The notes beneath the pieces were generated by a model, which saw nothing but the letters and a program-made list of their open reading frames with translations, had not been told where the DNA came from and did not search any database. DNA of 64,000 nucleotides from positions 1 to 64,000 of IMG/VR virus record IMGVR_UViG_3300025120_014869; one strand, written 5' to 3'. Shown one piece after another: positions 16,166 to 24,340 of the stretch. The translations under genes were made by a program, and so were the position numbers. This stretch comes from a virus. The first letter of the stretch is position 1, and every line of letters starts with the position of its first letter.

Positions 16166-16342
16166 CTAAGCATTCTTCTTGTCTTGAATTTCTTTTCTAA
16201 TAACTTTCGTTAATTTAGCAATTTCAAGTAAAGCTTTACGAGCTCGTGTACCTGCTGCTGCATTGCGTTTTTCGTTAAATTTAGTCAAATTTTCTGTAAA
16301 TTGACCGAATTGTTCGTTTAGTGATTCAATATTCTGTTCCAT
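16166..16342 (-). CDS. Histone H1/Hc1-like small basic protein
   Basis: 58 aa, found by me: ATG 16342 to TAG 16166-16168. The second half, AAAGTRARKALLEIAKLTKV then IRKEIQ, matches the start of Hc1-type bacterial histone-like proteins (GTRxRKxxLEIxKLxKxIRKEI). The first half, MEQNIESLNEQFGQ, contains L-N-E. Likely binds DNA; its late position suggests packaging with the genome. Good motif match but short. Confidence 0.6.
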   Translation of the reverse strand: MEQNIESLNEQFGQFTENLTKFNEKRNAAAGTRARKALLEIAKLTKVIRKEIQDKKNA

Positions 16343-16357
16343 AATAAACTATTTACT
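16343..16357 (-). promoter_or_regulatory. Degenerate late promoter, Hc1-like gene
   Basis: AGTAAATA (16357-16350), 7 nt, ATG 16342. Confidence 0.4.
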
Positions 16358-16365
16358 ATAAAAAA

Positions 16366-16632
16366 TTACTTTTTCCAGCTTACTCTCTTCGAACTTTTCT
16401 TTTTATACATTTTACCTTTTATTTTATTACATTCTGCTTTAGTAGGTCTACATGCAGGGTATGAACCACCAGATTTTTTACTTTTACGTCCGCAAGGACC
16501 TCCAGTTTTACAATTAATCCAACCGCTAAATTTTTTACCAGTTTTAGGATCTGTACCTCCCCTTTTAAACCATTGACGTAAACTATCGCTAGCTTCATTT
16601 AAATAAAAATTAGCTAATTCGTCAAATTTCAC
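16366..16632 (-). CDS. Cys- and Lys-rich DUF5872-like protein with tag
   Basis: 88 aa from GTG 16632, coupled GTGA with the gene before it. After the tag MKFDELANFYLNEA (L-N-E) come WFKRGGTDPKTGKKFSGW, CKTGGPCGRKSK and YPACRPTKAEC, which look like the DUF5872-type domain, then a basic tail KKKSSKRVSWKK. Four Cys could bind zinc. Function unknown; probable head-internal DNA-binding protein by inference. Confidence 0.65.
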   Translation of the reverse strand: MKFDELANFYLNEASDSLRQWFKRGGTDPKTGKKFSGWINCKTGGPCGRKSKKSGGSYPACRPTKAECNKIKGKMYKKKSSKRVSWKK

Positions 16633-16790
16633 GCTAATCCTTTTGCTTCTTTTGATGCGTGTAATTTATCACCAGCTTTTTTAGCAGCTTTATAAGCCTT
16701 AGAACCTTTTCTAGCTGATTTTTTACCAGATTTTTTCTTTTTGTTTATATTAGCCCATAAACTTTCTAAAATTGTATCAAATTTATTCAT
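16629..16790 (-). CDS. 53-aa Lys-rich late protein with tag
   Basis: Found by me: ATG 16790, TGA 16629-16631. MNKFDTILESLWANIN (tag with I-L-E) then a Lys/Ala/Ser-rich histone-tail-like segment (KKSGKKSARKGSKAYKAAKK). Coupled to both neighbours by 4-bp overlaps (ATGA upstream, GTGA downstream). Unknown; likely nucleic-acid binding. Confidence 0.65.
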   Translation of the reverse strand: MNKFDTILESLWANINKKKKSGKKSARKGSKAYKAAKKAGDKLHASKEAKGLA

Positions 16791-17281
16791 TTTTTCTTCC
16801 AAATTTTACCTTTACGGCATCTTACTATTGCACCAGATTTATATGCTGAAGTTTTTTTACCATATACGCTATCAGCTTTTCTTTTACAACGATCTTCAGC
16901 GTCCTCTTGTTTTACACCTTTATCTCGTAATATTTTATCGAATATATTTGATAAAGTGTTTTTAACACCTGGTGATAATTGATCTGCTACGTTTTTATTT
17001 TTATTTTTTAACATAGCAGGGTAATCTTTTTTAAATAAATTTTCATTTGATTCGCTGTCTTCAGAATCATGTTTATAATGACCGCTCATTTTAGATTTTC
17101 TTAAATGATCTTTTAATGCTTCAACTTTAAGCATTCTATTTAACTTAAGTTTAAGCATATCTACATACCTATTACCACCGTACATTTTAACTCTTTCCGG
17201 ATCTGGGTTTTGAATCATTTTTTTAAGATCTTCGATAGCCTTATTAGATGATTCAGTAAAAAATTTAAAAGATTCTGTCAT
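16787..17281 (-). CDS. Basic late protein, unknown
   Basis: 164 aa. Tag-like start MTESFKFFTESSNK, a helical middle, and a Cys/Lys C-terminus (CKRKADSVYGKKTSAYKSGA then CRKGKIWKKK) of a kind seen repeatedly in marine T4-like phages. Own late promoter, and ATGA coupling to the next gene. No enzymatic motif. Confidence 0.65.
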   Translation of the reverse strand: MTESFKFFTESSNKAIEDLKKMIQNPDPERVKMYGGNRYVDMLKLKLNRMLKVEALKDHLRKSKMSGHYKHDSEDSESNENLFKKDYPAMLKNKNKNVADQLSPGVKNTLSNIFDKILRDKGVKQEDAEDRCKRKADSVYGKKTSAYKSGAIVRCRKGKIWKKK

Positions 17282-17294
17282 ATTATTATTTATT
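17282..17294 (-). promoter_or_regulatory. Late promoter
   Basis: AATAAATA (17294-17287), 5 nt, ATG 17281. Confidence 0.6.
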
Positions 17295-17493
17295 ATTTTT
17301 TCTTTCCACCCTTCATGTTAGCACACCAATGATACATTTTACCTTTCTCGCCTCCATATTTTTTAGCTTTTTTTCTAAGTTCAGTTACAGAACCTTTACA
17401 ACTAGCACCGGATTTTTTTACTCTACCAGGTCTGCTTTTGCCTTTTATCTTTTTATCAGCATAATTTTCGTGAAATGTTTTAAAATTTATCAT
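17293..17493 (-). CDS. 66-aa Lys/Cys-rich late protein
   Basis: MINFKTFHENYADKK then a very basic body with two Cys and the tail WCANMKGGKKK. ATGA overlap with the upstream gene. Same class as the neighbouring small basic proteins; function unknown. Confidence 0.6.
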   Translation of the reverse strand: MINFKTFHENYADKKIKGKSRPGRVKKSGASCKGSVTELRKKAKKYGGEKGKMYHWCANMKGGKKK

Positions 17494-17855
17494 TTTTTCT
17501 TCAATCTTTGTGTTTTTTTCTTACTAGCTTCTTTTCTCTTACTAATATATTTAAAAGCAGCTGTTAATCTTTTCTTTTTAATAGGGTCTTTTACTCTACC
17601 CTTTGCAGCTCTAACTCTTTGATGTATTAAATTTATAATTTGTGATTGCCTTGCATGGGATTTAGATTTAAAAGTTTTTTTAGTTAATGTATCTCTGATA
17701 TCAGATGTCGTACTAAATTTTACTTTAACAGTATCTTTAGGATTTTCATCAGTATAAAGTCTTCTACTTGAACCTTTAGGTTTTTTACCTGTACCTTTCT
17801 TAGGATCTGCTTCTAATAGAATTTTTTCTACTAAAGTATCAAATTTTCTTACCAT
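17490..17855 (-). CDS. 121-aa Lys/Arg-rich late protein with tag
   Basis: Start taken at ATG 17855, which overlaps the stop of the preceding gene (ATGGTAA). N-terminus MVRKFDTLVEKILLEADPKK contains L-L-E-A, the most T4-like cleavage context here. The rest is basic, ending in KKKTQRLKKK. Likely DNA-binding; unknown. Confidence 0.65.
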   Translation of the reverse strand: MVRKFDTLVEKILLEADPKKGTGKKPKGSSRRLYTDENPKDTVKVKFSTTSDIRDTLTKKTFKSKSHARQSQIINLIHQRVRAAKGRVKDPIKKKRLTAAFKYISKRKEASKKKTQRLKKK

Positions 17856-18187
17856 TTTCTGCATGACCAATATCTTGCCATAGTTTTAGGACCTGGATTA
17901 TCACAATTATGCCTAGCTCTAAATGATTTACGAGCTTTAGGGTTACTTTTACGTATTTTCATTGTCTTTTCTCCACGTTTTTTTGCTGATGTACCGCCAT
18001 GACCGAAGTTAACCTTCTTAACATTACCTGTTTTAGGATTTTTTACATAAACTTTAAATTTCTTAACGTCACCTCTCATTGGTTTATTTAATTTTACTTT
18101 ACGACCTCTATATTCAGCATCTTCAGATGATGCCATAACTGGCCCATATTCATTTAAAAGTTCTATTACTAAATTATTAAACTGCAT
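17849..18187 (-). CDS. Conserved basic phage protein with tag
   Basis: 112 aa. MQFNNLVIELLNEYG (L-N-E), then KKFKVYVKNPKTGNVKKVNF, KSFRARHNCDNPGPKT and ARYWSCRKW, a conserved ending seen in small proteins of many T4-like phages (family name not recalled). First gene of the 18.2-17.3 kb late operon. Confidence 0.7.
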   Translation of the reverse strand: MQFNNLVIELLNEYGPVMASSEDAEYRGRKVKLNKPMRGDVKKFKVYVKNPKTGNVKKVNFGHGGTSAKKRGEKTMKIRKSNPKARKSFRARHNCDNPGPKTMARYWSCRKW

Positions 18188-18200
18188 AATTATATTTATT
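18188..18200 (-). promoter_or_regulatory. Late promoter of the basic-protein operon
   Basis: AATAAATA (18200-18193), 5 nt, ATG 18187; almost abuts a divergent late promoter. Confidence 0.6.
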
Positions 18201-18202
18201 TA

Positions 18203-18215
18203 ATTAAATAATAGT
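18203..18215 (+). promoter_or_regulatory. Late promoter, plus strand
   Basis: ATTAAATA (18203-18210), 5 nt, ATG 18216. Confidence 0.5.
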
Positions 18216-18770
18216 ATGGATAAAGAAACTAATTTGATTTTTGAAAAATACAAACAAGTAAATGAAGCTTTAGGGTTAGGTCCTAATACACCTTCTATGA
18301 TTCATATAAAAGTTGGTGAAACTAAAGCTTTGAGACCAAAAACTCAACCACCAACTGAAGATGAAATGGTTTTTATTCAAGCAGGTGATAAAGAAGAGGA
18401 TTCAGATTGCGGTTGCGGAGGAGAATCTGAAGATGATTGCGGTTGCGATAGTAAAGAAGGTAAAACAATTTACGATGGTGAATTAGATATGGCTAGATTA
18501 GAATTATTAAAAGCTAATGAATACGCTGCAAAACTTTTTCATCATATAGGTAATCACCCTGATAGTGATTATTTAGAAGGCTGGGTTGCAAGTAAAATAA
18601 CTAAAGCAGCTGATTATCTATCTTCTGTTTATCATTATCTAGATTATGAAGATAATTTTGCTACTAGAGAACCTTGTTATAGCGATGAGGAAGAAAATGA
18701 AGACGAAGATCTAGAAATAGACGATGATGAAATGACTAAAACAGCTCGCGAGTCTGGTTTTGGTGCTTAA
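18216..18770 (+). CDS. Acidic late protein, unknown
   Basis: 184 aa. Tag-like MDKETNLIFEKYKQVNEALG (I-F-E and V-N-E-A), two CGC motifs (DCGCGGES and DCGCDS) that could bind metal, a helical domain (about 90-145) and an acidic C-terminus. Shares TTAA stops with the converging gene. Not recognised. Confidence 0.6.
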   Translation: MDKETNLIFEKYKQVNEALGLGPNTPSMIHIKVGETKALRPKTQPPTEDEMVFIQAGDKEEDSDCGCGGESEDDCGCDSKEGKTIYDGELDMARLELLKANEYAAKLFHHIGNHPDSDYLEGWVASKITKAADYLSSVYHYLDYEDNFATREPCYSDEEENEDEDLEIDDDEMTKTARESGFGA

Positions 18771-20662
18771 ATTAACTTATTATCAAAAATACGTTTAATT
18801 TCTTCATCAAATGAACCGTAAAGATCAGTAATTAAGTTTCTTCTTAGTGTATCATCACCTGATTTATAAAGATATCTAATTTCTGAAGCACTTCTTATAT
18901 CTTTATCTAATATATCAAAATCCATAGTAGGTAATGTTACGATATATCCATGTTTATCTAAAGTTTCAGACTTATCTAAATTTTCAAAAGGTTGGAAGTA
19001 ACTAGGAGTACCATTTTTCTTAGTCCCGAACTTAAATCTCGGTTTATCACCTTCCATATCTTTAGCTGATACTGCAAAAATAAGAATTGTATTATCTGCA
19101 GTGTAATCTTGAACGATTTCTTTAGCTAAATATGGATTTACTACTTTTTTAACAAAATTAGGGTCAATTCCAGAACTTTGTATCATTTGAACTTTTTCAT
19201 CGTAAGTAAATGGTGATCTTTCTGGATCAGTCTTTTCAGAAGTTGATATAAAAACGTCACCATTAGGAAATTCCTGTTTTAGTTTATTATAAACTGAAGC
19301 ATGACCTTTATGAAAAGGGTGAAATCTACCAGGATATATAACTAATATTTTTTTAGTAACGTTATCATTAAATTCTTTTAAAAAATTATACATTTCACCA
19401 AAGGTATCTATAGAATGTCTTAATCTGGTACCTTCCCCAGTGTTAAATACTGGAGGGTTATTAATATAATTTTCTTCATCACTTGGTTTACCTGCTAAAA
19501 AATTAGCTCTACTAAATTCTAACCTATCTACTAATTTTATTGCATTACCATCTCTATCAATTGCTACATACCCTTCAGGAGAGGTTACTTTTAATGTACC
19601 ATCACCGTTATCTATAAAATGTTTAGTAGTATATACAGCATTATTATATTTGTTTATAAAAATTTGTTTAGCATCAGAAAGTAACTTACTTACTTTAAAG
19701 AGATTAATAATATTATCTTTATCTCTTTTTATTTCATTTAATTTTTTAGTATATAGTAATTTAACCTTTGATTTACCAGTATCACTTTTTCTTTTAGCAA
19801 TTTCTCTTTCCATTCTACCTAAAAACCAATTTATAAAGCTATTATAAGAATCTTCAGGGTCTTTTAAGTATTCCCCTTCTTTAATTTCTACATTAGTGTA
19901 GATGTTTATAAGATCTAAAGGTAAGTCATTATAATCTACGTTTATACCATCTACAACATTTAAAATACCTTTTATTTGCTCTGACTCATCTTTAGTTAAA
20001 GTAACTACACCAGTATCATCTTTAAAATAAGCATCATCAACCCAAATATCATTAACTTCATTTAAATTATCAATTTTAGCACCAAATCTAGCACCACCAC
20101 CTAAATCATCATACTCAGTATGAAATATAATACCAAATTTAGATTCTTTTACCTTTTTACCTAACTCAGAATCTTCTTCAATAGCATATTTTATTGTATT
20201 TGGTTTAAAAGTTATATGAGAAGTACCATCTATATCTTCTATTCTTTTAGATGAATCATCAAACATAAAATCACCTTGTAAGATATTTTTTATACCTAAT
20301 TGAGGTAAGTATTTTAATGCTTTTTTAAGTTTATCAGCTAAACCTGGTGAACTACCATGATTTAAATCAATATCACTCTCTGTATAATTAAACTTAGGGT
20401 TCATATTGAAAATAGATTTAGTACCAACAAAAAACTTACCGTTTTCAGGATTAATACCTGCAAATAATGCTGGTGCTCCGTCCCATTTAACTGTAGTACC
20501 TATTCTACCACTGTTAGTTTCAAGATGATTTAATAAATCATGTATAAATTTTCTTGCTAATGTATATCCATCTTTACCCTTTTTAAGAATAAGTTCTTCT
20601 AAATGAGTTAAATGAGTATTAGCCTTTTTCTGCTCAGTAATATATTGTTTTAATGTTTTCAT
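18767..20662 (-). CDS. Nucleotidyltransferase fusion (DUF6267-like: ligase-like KWDG plus NMN-adenylyltransferase-like)
   Basis: 631 aa. Start at ATG 20662 because it overlaps the upstream stop as ATGA and gives the tag MKTLKQYITEQ, strikingly close to the T4 internal-protein start MKTYQEFIAEA. The N-terminal half has TTVKWDGAPALFAG, resembling the K-x-D-G nucleotidylation motif of ATP/NAD ligases; the C-terminal domain (about 440-631) has IYPGRFHPFHKGHASVY, the HxGH motif of NMNAT-type cytidylyl/adenylyltransferases, and a later ISTSEK. Activity is unproven; a role in NAD or nucleic-acid end metabolism is possible. Confidence 0.75.
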   Translation of the reverse strand: MKTLKQYITEQKKANTHLTHLEELILKKGKDGYTLARKFIHDLLNHLETNSGRIGTTVKWDGAPALFAGINPENGKFFVGTKSIFNMNPKFNYTESDIDLNHGSSPGLADKLKKALKYLPQLGIKNILQGDFMFDDSSKRIEDIDGTSHITFKPNTIKYAIEEDSELGKKVKESKFGIIFHTEYDDLGGGARFGAKIDNLNEVNDIWVDDAYFKDDTGVVTLTKDESEQIKGILNVVDGINVDYNDLPLDLINIYTNVEIKEGEYLKDPEDSYNSFINWFLGRMEREIAKRKSDTGKSKVKLLYTKKLNEIKRDKDNIINLFKVSKLLSDAKQIFINKYNNAVYTTKHFIDNGDGTLKVTSPEGYVAIDRDGNAIKLVDRLEFSRANFLAGKPSDEENYINNPPVFNTGEGTRLRHSIDTFGEMYNFLKEFNDNVTKKILVIYPGRFHPFHKGHASVYNKLKQEFPNGDVFISTSEKTDPERSPFTYDEKVQMIQSSGIDPNFVKKVVNPYLAKEIVQDYTADNTILIFAVSAKDMEGDKPRFKFGTKKNGTPSYFQPFENLDKSETLDKHGYIVTLPTMDFDILDKDIRSASEIRYLYKSGDDTLRRNLITDLYGSFDEEIKRIFDNKLI

Positions 20663-21681
20663 CTTGATCCTACAAGGGTACAATCCCAGCCTCCACCATC
20701 AGCTCTATGACCGAAATCTAATACACCTTTTAAATTATTTATTTGAATATAAAAATCACTAATATTAGTTAAATTTTTCATATTTACAGACTGTAAAGCT
20801 AGATCATTACCAATATTATTAAAAGCTAAAAAATTATCAAACCCTTGAGCTTTTTTATATTCAAATAACTGTACAACACCACCTATATACCTTAATAGAT
20901 TAACTCCAAGTTTAGCAGACTTACCTCTTAATTTACCTTTCCGTAAGAAATAATCTCTTTCTACTACTAATCTATCATATAAATTATTATTTTTAGCTAA
21001 TTCTATTATTTCACCTTTAGAATCCGGTACACCGCAATAGTGAGCTATAAACTCGCATATTAATTCAAGTTGTTGATTATCATCTTTACCTTCCTCTTGT
21101 AGTTTTTCAAAATTAGTTTTTAAAGCTGCTGTCTTAAACATTCTACCACTAGGACCTTTTAATTCTACTTCTAAACCACCGGTACTTAAATCACCTTTCT
21201 TAGGTTTAATACCATCGGTTAAAAAAGCTAAAAATAATTCACCACATCCTGGTGATCCATGCGTTGGAGCTTCTGGTACTGCACACCATGCGCTGCTAAA
21301 ATAATTGTTATATACATCAGAGTTATGGAAACTATTTTTTACAAAAGCTTCTAACGTAAAAAACGAACTGTTTTCACATAATCCTAAAAAATCTGATTGA
21401 GCATGCTTAAAATTTTCTTCTTTTACTTCTAAATTAGCGCTATGAGAAAAACTTTGAAAAATATTTAAATTATCATTTATATTACCACCTGCTTTATCTA
21501 ATCTACCTTCAATTTCTTGTCTACCTGCTATACTATCAGTGGTACCCATCTTGACATACCTGGATAAAATATCATCATAATAGTTTTGATCTACATTAGC
21601 AAGTAGTTCATAGCTATCACCTTTTTTTGTATAAAGAGAAACGTCTTCTTTATAAATTTTATCTAAAGATCTCCAGCTCAT
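20659..21681 (-). CDS. PD-(D/E)XK-like nuclease candidate
   Basis: 340 aa. The stretch KKGDLSTGGLEVELKGPSGR has the D-xn-E-x-K arrangement of PD-(D/E)XK enzymes, preceded by a conserved-looking GSPGCGELFLAFLTDG. N-terminus MSWRSLDKIYKEDV is partly tag-like. ATGA-coupled to the genes on both sides (22004 and 20662). DNA substrate unknown. Confidence 0.55.
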   Translation of the reverse strand: MSWRSLDKIYKEDVSLYTKKGDSYELLANVDQNYYDDILSRYVKMGTTDSIAGRQEIEGRLDKAGGNINDNLNIFQSFSHSANLEVKEENFKHAQSDFLGLCENSSFFTLEAFVKNSFHNSDVYNNYFSSAWCAVPEAPTHGSPGCGELFLAFLTDGIKPKKGDLSTGGLEVELKGPSGRMFKTAALKTNFEKLQEEGKDDNQQLELICEFIAHYCGVPDSKGEIIELAKNNNLYDRLVVERDYFLRKGKLRGKSAKLGVNLLRYIGGVVQLFEYKKAQGFDNFLAFNNIGNDLALQSVNMKNLTNISDFYIQINNLKGVLDFGHRADGGGWDCTLVGSR

Positions 21682-22004
21682 ACATCTATATCTATATCAG
21701 TTGAATATTTTTTCATGATATTGATTAATAGAGAAAGAGAACTTTTTGCATTTTTTTCATTAATGTCTCCTAAACTAGTAATTGAATCAACATCATTAGA
21801 ATCGATTTGTGTTACTAAAGCTTTTTTAATCATTCTAACTAAAAGTACCTCAGATTCAGGAGATAGTTTTTCAACCTCTGGTTCAGGTTGTTCTGCTACT
21901 TCGGTATCAGTAACTGTGGTAGTATCTGTTTCCATACCAGGTAATTCAGCACCTGTTTCATCTTGTTCAAATACTTTATCAAATGCTTCTAAAAATTTTT
22001 TCAT
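21678..22004 (-). CDS. Acidic late protein, unknown
   Basis: 108 aa. MKKFLEAFDKVFEQDE tag-like start (F-L-E-A), acidic Thr/Glu/Pro-rich linker, then a helical C-terminal half. Operon member between the 138-aa and nuclease-like genes. Confidence 0.6.
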   Translation of the reverse strand: MKKFLEAFDKVFEQDETGAELPGMETDTTTVTDTEVAEQPEPEVEKLSPESEVLLVRMIKKALVTQIDSNDVDSITSLGDINEKNAKSSLSLLINIMKKYSTDIDIDV

Positions 22005-22005
22005 T

Positions 22006-22422
22006 TTATTTTATTCCCTCCGCTGCAGTTTTTATTTTACCTGCTATTTTTCTCATCATAACCCCGTAAGCTTTATTAACTTCTTTTTGAGGATCTGGAC
22101 CGAAAAGTCTTTCTTTTTCTGGACCAGTTGTTAATCTTTGAGCAATACCTATTGCATCTTCTGTAGATTTATCTAAAAACTCATTTTCAGCATCTTCAAT
22201 TTCATTTGTCATATTATTAATTTTATTTAAAAATGACTTAAATTTTTGAGGATCGCTAAATCTTAATCTACTTAAAATATCAGTTGCTTCTTCATTCTTT
22301 CCAGCTTTAATTAATTCGAAAACTTTAGATTCTAAATCTTCTTCATTTTCATCAGCTGCATATTGATTTTCATATACCTTTTCAGCTAATATCTTATTAG
22401 CTATGCTTGTAAACTTATCCAT
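22006..22422 (-). CDS. Helical late protein with tag
   Basis: 138 aa. MDKFTSIANKILAEKVYE (L-A-E), then a helix-rich acidic/basic body. A segment VFELIKAGKNEEATDILSRL resembles YELLKKGKEEEAKKVLKDL in the 424-aa gene at 35511-36785, so the two share a module. Heads a four-gene late operon. Confidence 0.6.
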   Translation of the reverse strand: MDKFTSIANKILAEKVYENQYAADENEEDLESKVFELIKAGKNEEATDILSRLRFSDPQKFKSFLNKINNMTNEIEDAENEFLDKSTEDAIGIAQRLTTGPEKERLFGPDPQKEVNKAYGVMMRKIAGKIKTAAEGIK

Positions 22423-22435
22423 ATTATTATTTATC
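22423..22435 (-). promoter_or_regulatory. Late promoter
   Basis: GATAAATA (22435-22428), 5 nt, ATG 22422. Confidence 0.6.
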
Positions 22436-22988
22436 TAATTAAAAGAAGTTTTGTTGATAACTTGTTGAAGTAATCTTTATTTAAAAAAGTTAATTCATAT
22501 CTTTTAGTAAACTTCTTTATATTAGAAAATGTATACCTACTAATATCAATTTTGTTTATTTTAGATATCATTGAATTAATAGTAGTTTGAGCTTTACCAT
22601 CATTTTTATCAATAAGAAAAGTTAGGTATCCAATTGAGAATTTACTTATGTATATTTTTACCGGTAATAATTTTTCTACCTTTCTTAAAGTATTATTAAA
22701 AAATAATAATAAATCCTTTTCTTTATAATATTTAAATATTTCACAATCATCTAACTGGGTATTATTAAAGTAAATTAAAGTTTTACTTTTTGATTTTAAT
22801 ACCTTTTCACATACACCTAATATTATATAATGAAAGAAAAATTTCTTAACTAAAGAGTTATTAATACTTTTATCTAACAACTTATATTCATGTAATGTAT
22901 TAATTATTTCAGGTTGTATATCTTTAATAAACAAGTCATTAAAATCTACAATATTTAAATCATAATTATCTAAACATAAATCAGGCAT
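22431..22988 (-). CDS. Hypothetical protein
   Basis: 185 aa, start at ATG 22988 that overlaps the upstream stop (ATGCCTGA). Ile/Lys/Leu/Phe-rich, mixed alpha/beta, no motif recognised. Confidence 0.55.
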   Translation of the reverse strand: MPDLCLDNYDLNIVDFNDLFIKDIQPEIINTLHEYKLLDKSINNSLVKKFFFHYIILGVCEKVLKSKSKTLIYFNNTQLDDCEIFKYYKEKDLLLFFNNTLRKVEKLLPVKIYISKFSIGYLTFLIDKNDGKAQTTINSMISKINKIDISRYTFSNIKKFTKRYELTFLNKDYFNKLSTKLLLIR

Positions 22989-23415
22989 CATTATTATCAT
23001 TATAATACTGTTCCAGTAATTCTTTAGGTGGTCTACCTATTCTACAGTTTATAATACCATTATAATAATTTTCATCCAATAATACATCTTTTTCAAATTG
23101 CATCTTTGATTCATAATAAGCTAATTCAAACTTATTATTACAAAACTTTAAAATTTTAAAAACAAATTTATCTAAACCTAATGTACCCATATCTATTTTC
23201 AAGGAATCGCTACTACCAACATAGGTTTTCCAATCACTTTCTTTATAGTCAATACGTTTACGTTTTTTACCTTTAAGAGGTAAGCGTTTTATTTTACGCT
23301 TCATTTGTTTTTTACCTATATATTTTTTACCGTTAGTTATATTAACGATCTCATATATAAAGCCAAACGCTTCTTCAGGTACAGGGCCGTAAACTTTCCA
23401 GTGACCTGTATCCAT
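22981..23415 (-). CDS. GIY-YIG-like nuclease-fold protein
   Basis: 144 aa. FGFIYEIVNITNGKKYIGKK fits the GIY-YIG core (here IYE ... YIG), followed by a basic region and SDWKTYVGSSDSLK, a layout known from phage putative endonucleases. The usual downstream Arg/Glu cannot be assigned with confidence. Adjoins the 82-aa gene by a shared base. Confidence 0.5.
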   Translation of the reverse strand: MDTGHWKVYGPVPEEAFGFIYEIVNITNGKKYIGKKQMKRKIKRLPLKGKKRKRIDYKESDWKTYVGSSDSLKIDMGTLGLDKFVFKILKFCNNKFELAYYESKMQFEKDVLLDENYYNGIINCRIGRPPKELLEQYYNDNNDA

Positions 23416-23663
23416 TAAGATAAACCGTTGATGTAATTAGTAACTGCAGCTTGCACGTCTGAATAAGTCCAATCGCTGCCATAATTTGCATCACTTAATT
23501 CAGATAAATTTATAAAATTACCATCACTATTTAAAACAACTTGTATTTTTTTAATCCCTGGTGCATCTATTATTCTAGTTATAGATACTTCTGAGTAAGA
23601 TTCAGTCACTGCAGGTTGAGTGGTAACTGTTTTTTCTGCTGATAAAGTCAATGTTAAGCTCAT
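23415..23663 (-). CDS. Small late protein, unknown
   Basis: 82 aa, beta-rich Thr/Ser composition typical of virion accessory proteins. Own late promoter. Heads the 23.7-22.4 kb late run. Confidence 0.6.
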   Translation of the reverse strand: MSLTLTLSAEKTVTTQPAVTESYSEVSITRIIDAPGIKKIQVVLNSDGNFINLSELSDANYGSDWTYSDVQAAVTNYINGLS

Positions 23664-23676
23664 AATATTATTTATT
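23664..23676 (-). promoter_or_regulatory. Late promoter
   Basis: AATAAATA (23676-23669), 5 nt, ATG 23663. Confidence 0.6.
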
Positions 23677-23923
23677 TACGTTTTTTACGTTTTCTACGTT
23701 TTTTTCCTGTAACACCTTTTCTTGTTTGAACTGCTCCTAAAGCAAAAGGTCTTCTAAAATCACCTGGAGCATAAAAATCAGTATTAGATAATGTTTGAGG
23801 TTTAGAAATAGCATTAGCTCCTAATGCACCGCCTCCTACTGTATTTTCGTCTTCTTCTTTAGTTTTTTTCTTTTTATTTAAACTTTTTTTAAAAGCTTTT
23901 TCAAATAGAGTTGTTTTCTTCAC
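23672..23923 (-). CDS. 83-aa late protein with very basic tail
   Basis: GTG start. MKKTTLFEKAFKKSLNKKKK (L-F-E), Gly/Ala-rich middle, tail GKKRRKRKKRK. Probable nucleic-acid-binding virion protein; inference from composition. Confidence 0.6.
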   Translation of the reverse strand: MKKTTLFEKAFKKSLNKKKKTKEEDENTVGGGALGANAISKPQTLSNTDFYAPGDFRRPFALGAVQTRKGVTGKKRRKRKKRK

Positions 23924-23944
23924 GTAAGTATTTATAATTATAAT
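23911..23944 (+). promoter_or_regulatory. Early promoter of uvsY
   Basis: TTGTTT (23911-23916), 16 nt, TATAAT (23933-23938), 6 nt, GTG 23945. The -35 lies in the coding region of the divergent gene. Confidence 0.5.
23924..23936 (-). promoter_or_regulatory. Late promoter
   Basis: Exact TATAAATA (23936-23929), 5 nt, GTG 23923; overlaps the -10 of the uvsY promoter. Confidence 0.65.
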
Positions 23945-24340
23945 GTGGATATTTTAGAAAAGTATATAAGTGAGATAGAAAAAGATTTAGAGATCAATGA
24001 ATTTAATCTTAAAGATTCATCGATGAAAACTCCTGCTCGTAAACATTATTGGGTAAGTAAACTTATCAATCATAAAAAAAATCTTATTAGGTTAAAAAAG
24101 GAAAAAGATAATTTAAAGAAAAATATAACATTTCAAATTATTGAGGAAAGTCCAATCAAAGTAACAACTCCAACTGCTGAAAGAGCTGCATTGAATCATG
24201 AAAAAATGATAACTATGTCAGAAAAAATAAAAGAGGAAGAATTGGTTATTGAATTTTTAGAAAAGACTGAAAAAACTTTTAGTGCTATTGGTTTTGATAT
24301 AAAAAATATTATTGAAATTATGAAAATGGAACAATTATGA
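23945..24340 (+). CDS. uvsY: UvsY-like recombination mediator
   Basis: 131 aa, GTG start, close to T4 UvsY (137 aa). Small, helical, basic; ARKHYWVSKLINHKKNLIRL aligns with the T4 segment MLYSKWLNKHSSIKKEMLRI, and the C-terminal helix IGFDIKNIIEIMKME with RGFAIKHIQDMRAFE. Helps load UvsX on gp32-coated ssDNA. Overlaps uvsW by 4 bp, the conserved uvsY-uvsW order. Confidence 0.78.
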   Translation: MDILEKYISEIEKDLEINEFNLKDSSMKTPARKHYWVSKLINHKKNLIRLKKEKDNLKKNITFQIIEESPIKVTTPTAERAALNHEKMITMSEKIKEEELVIEFLEKTEKTFSAIGFDIKNIIEIMKMEQL

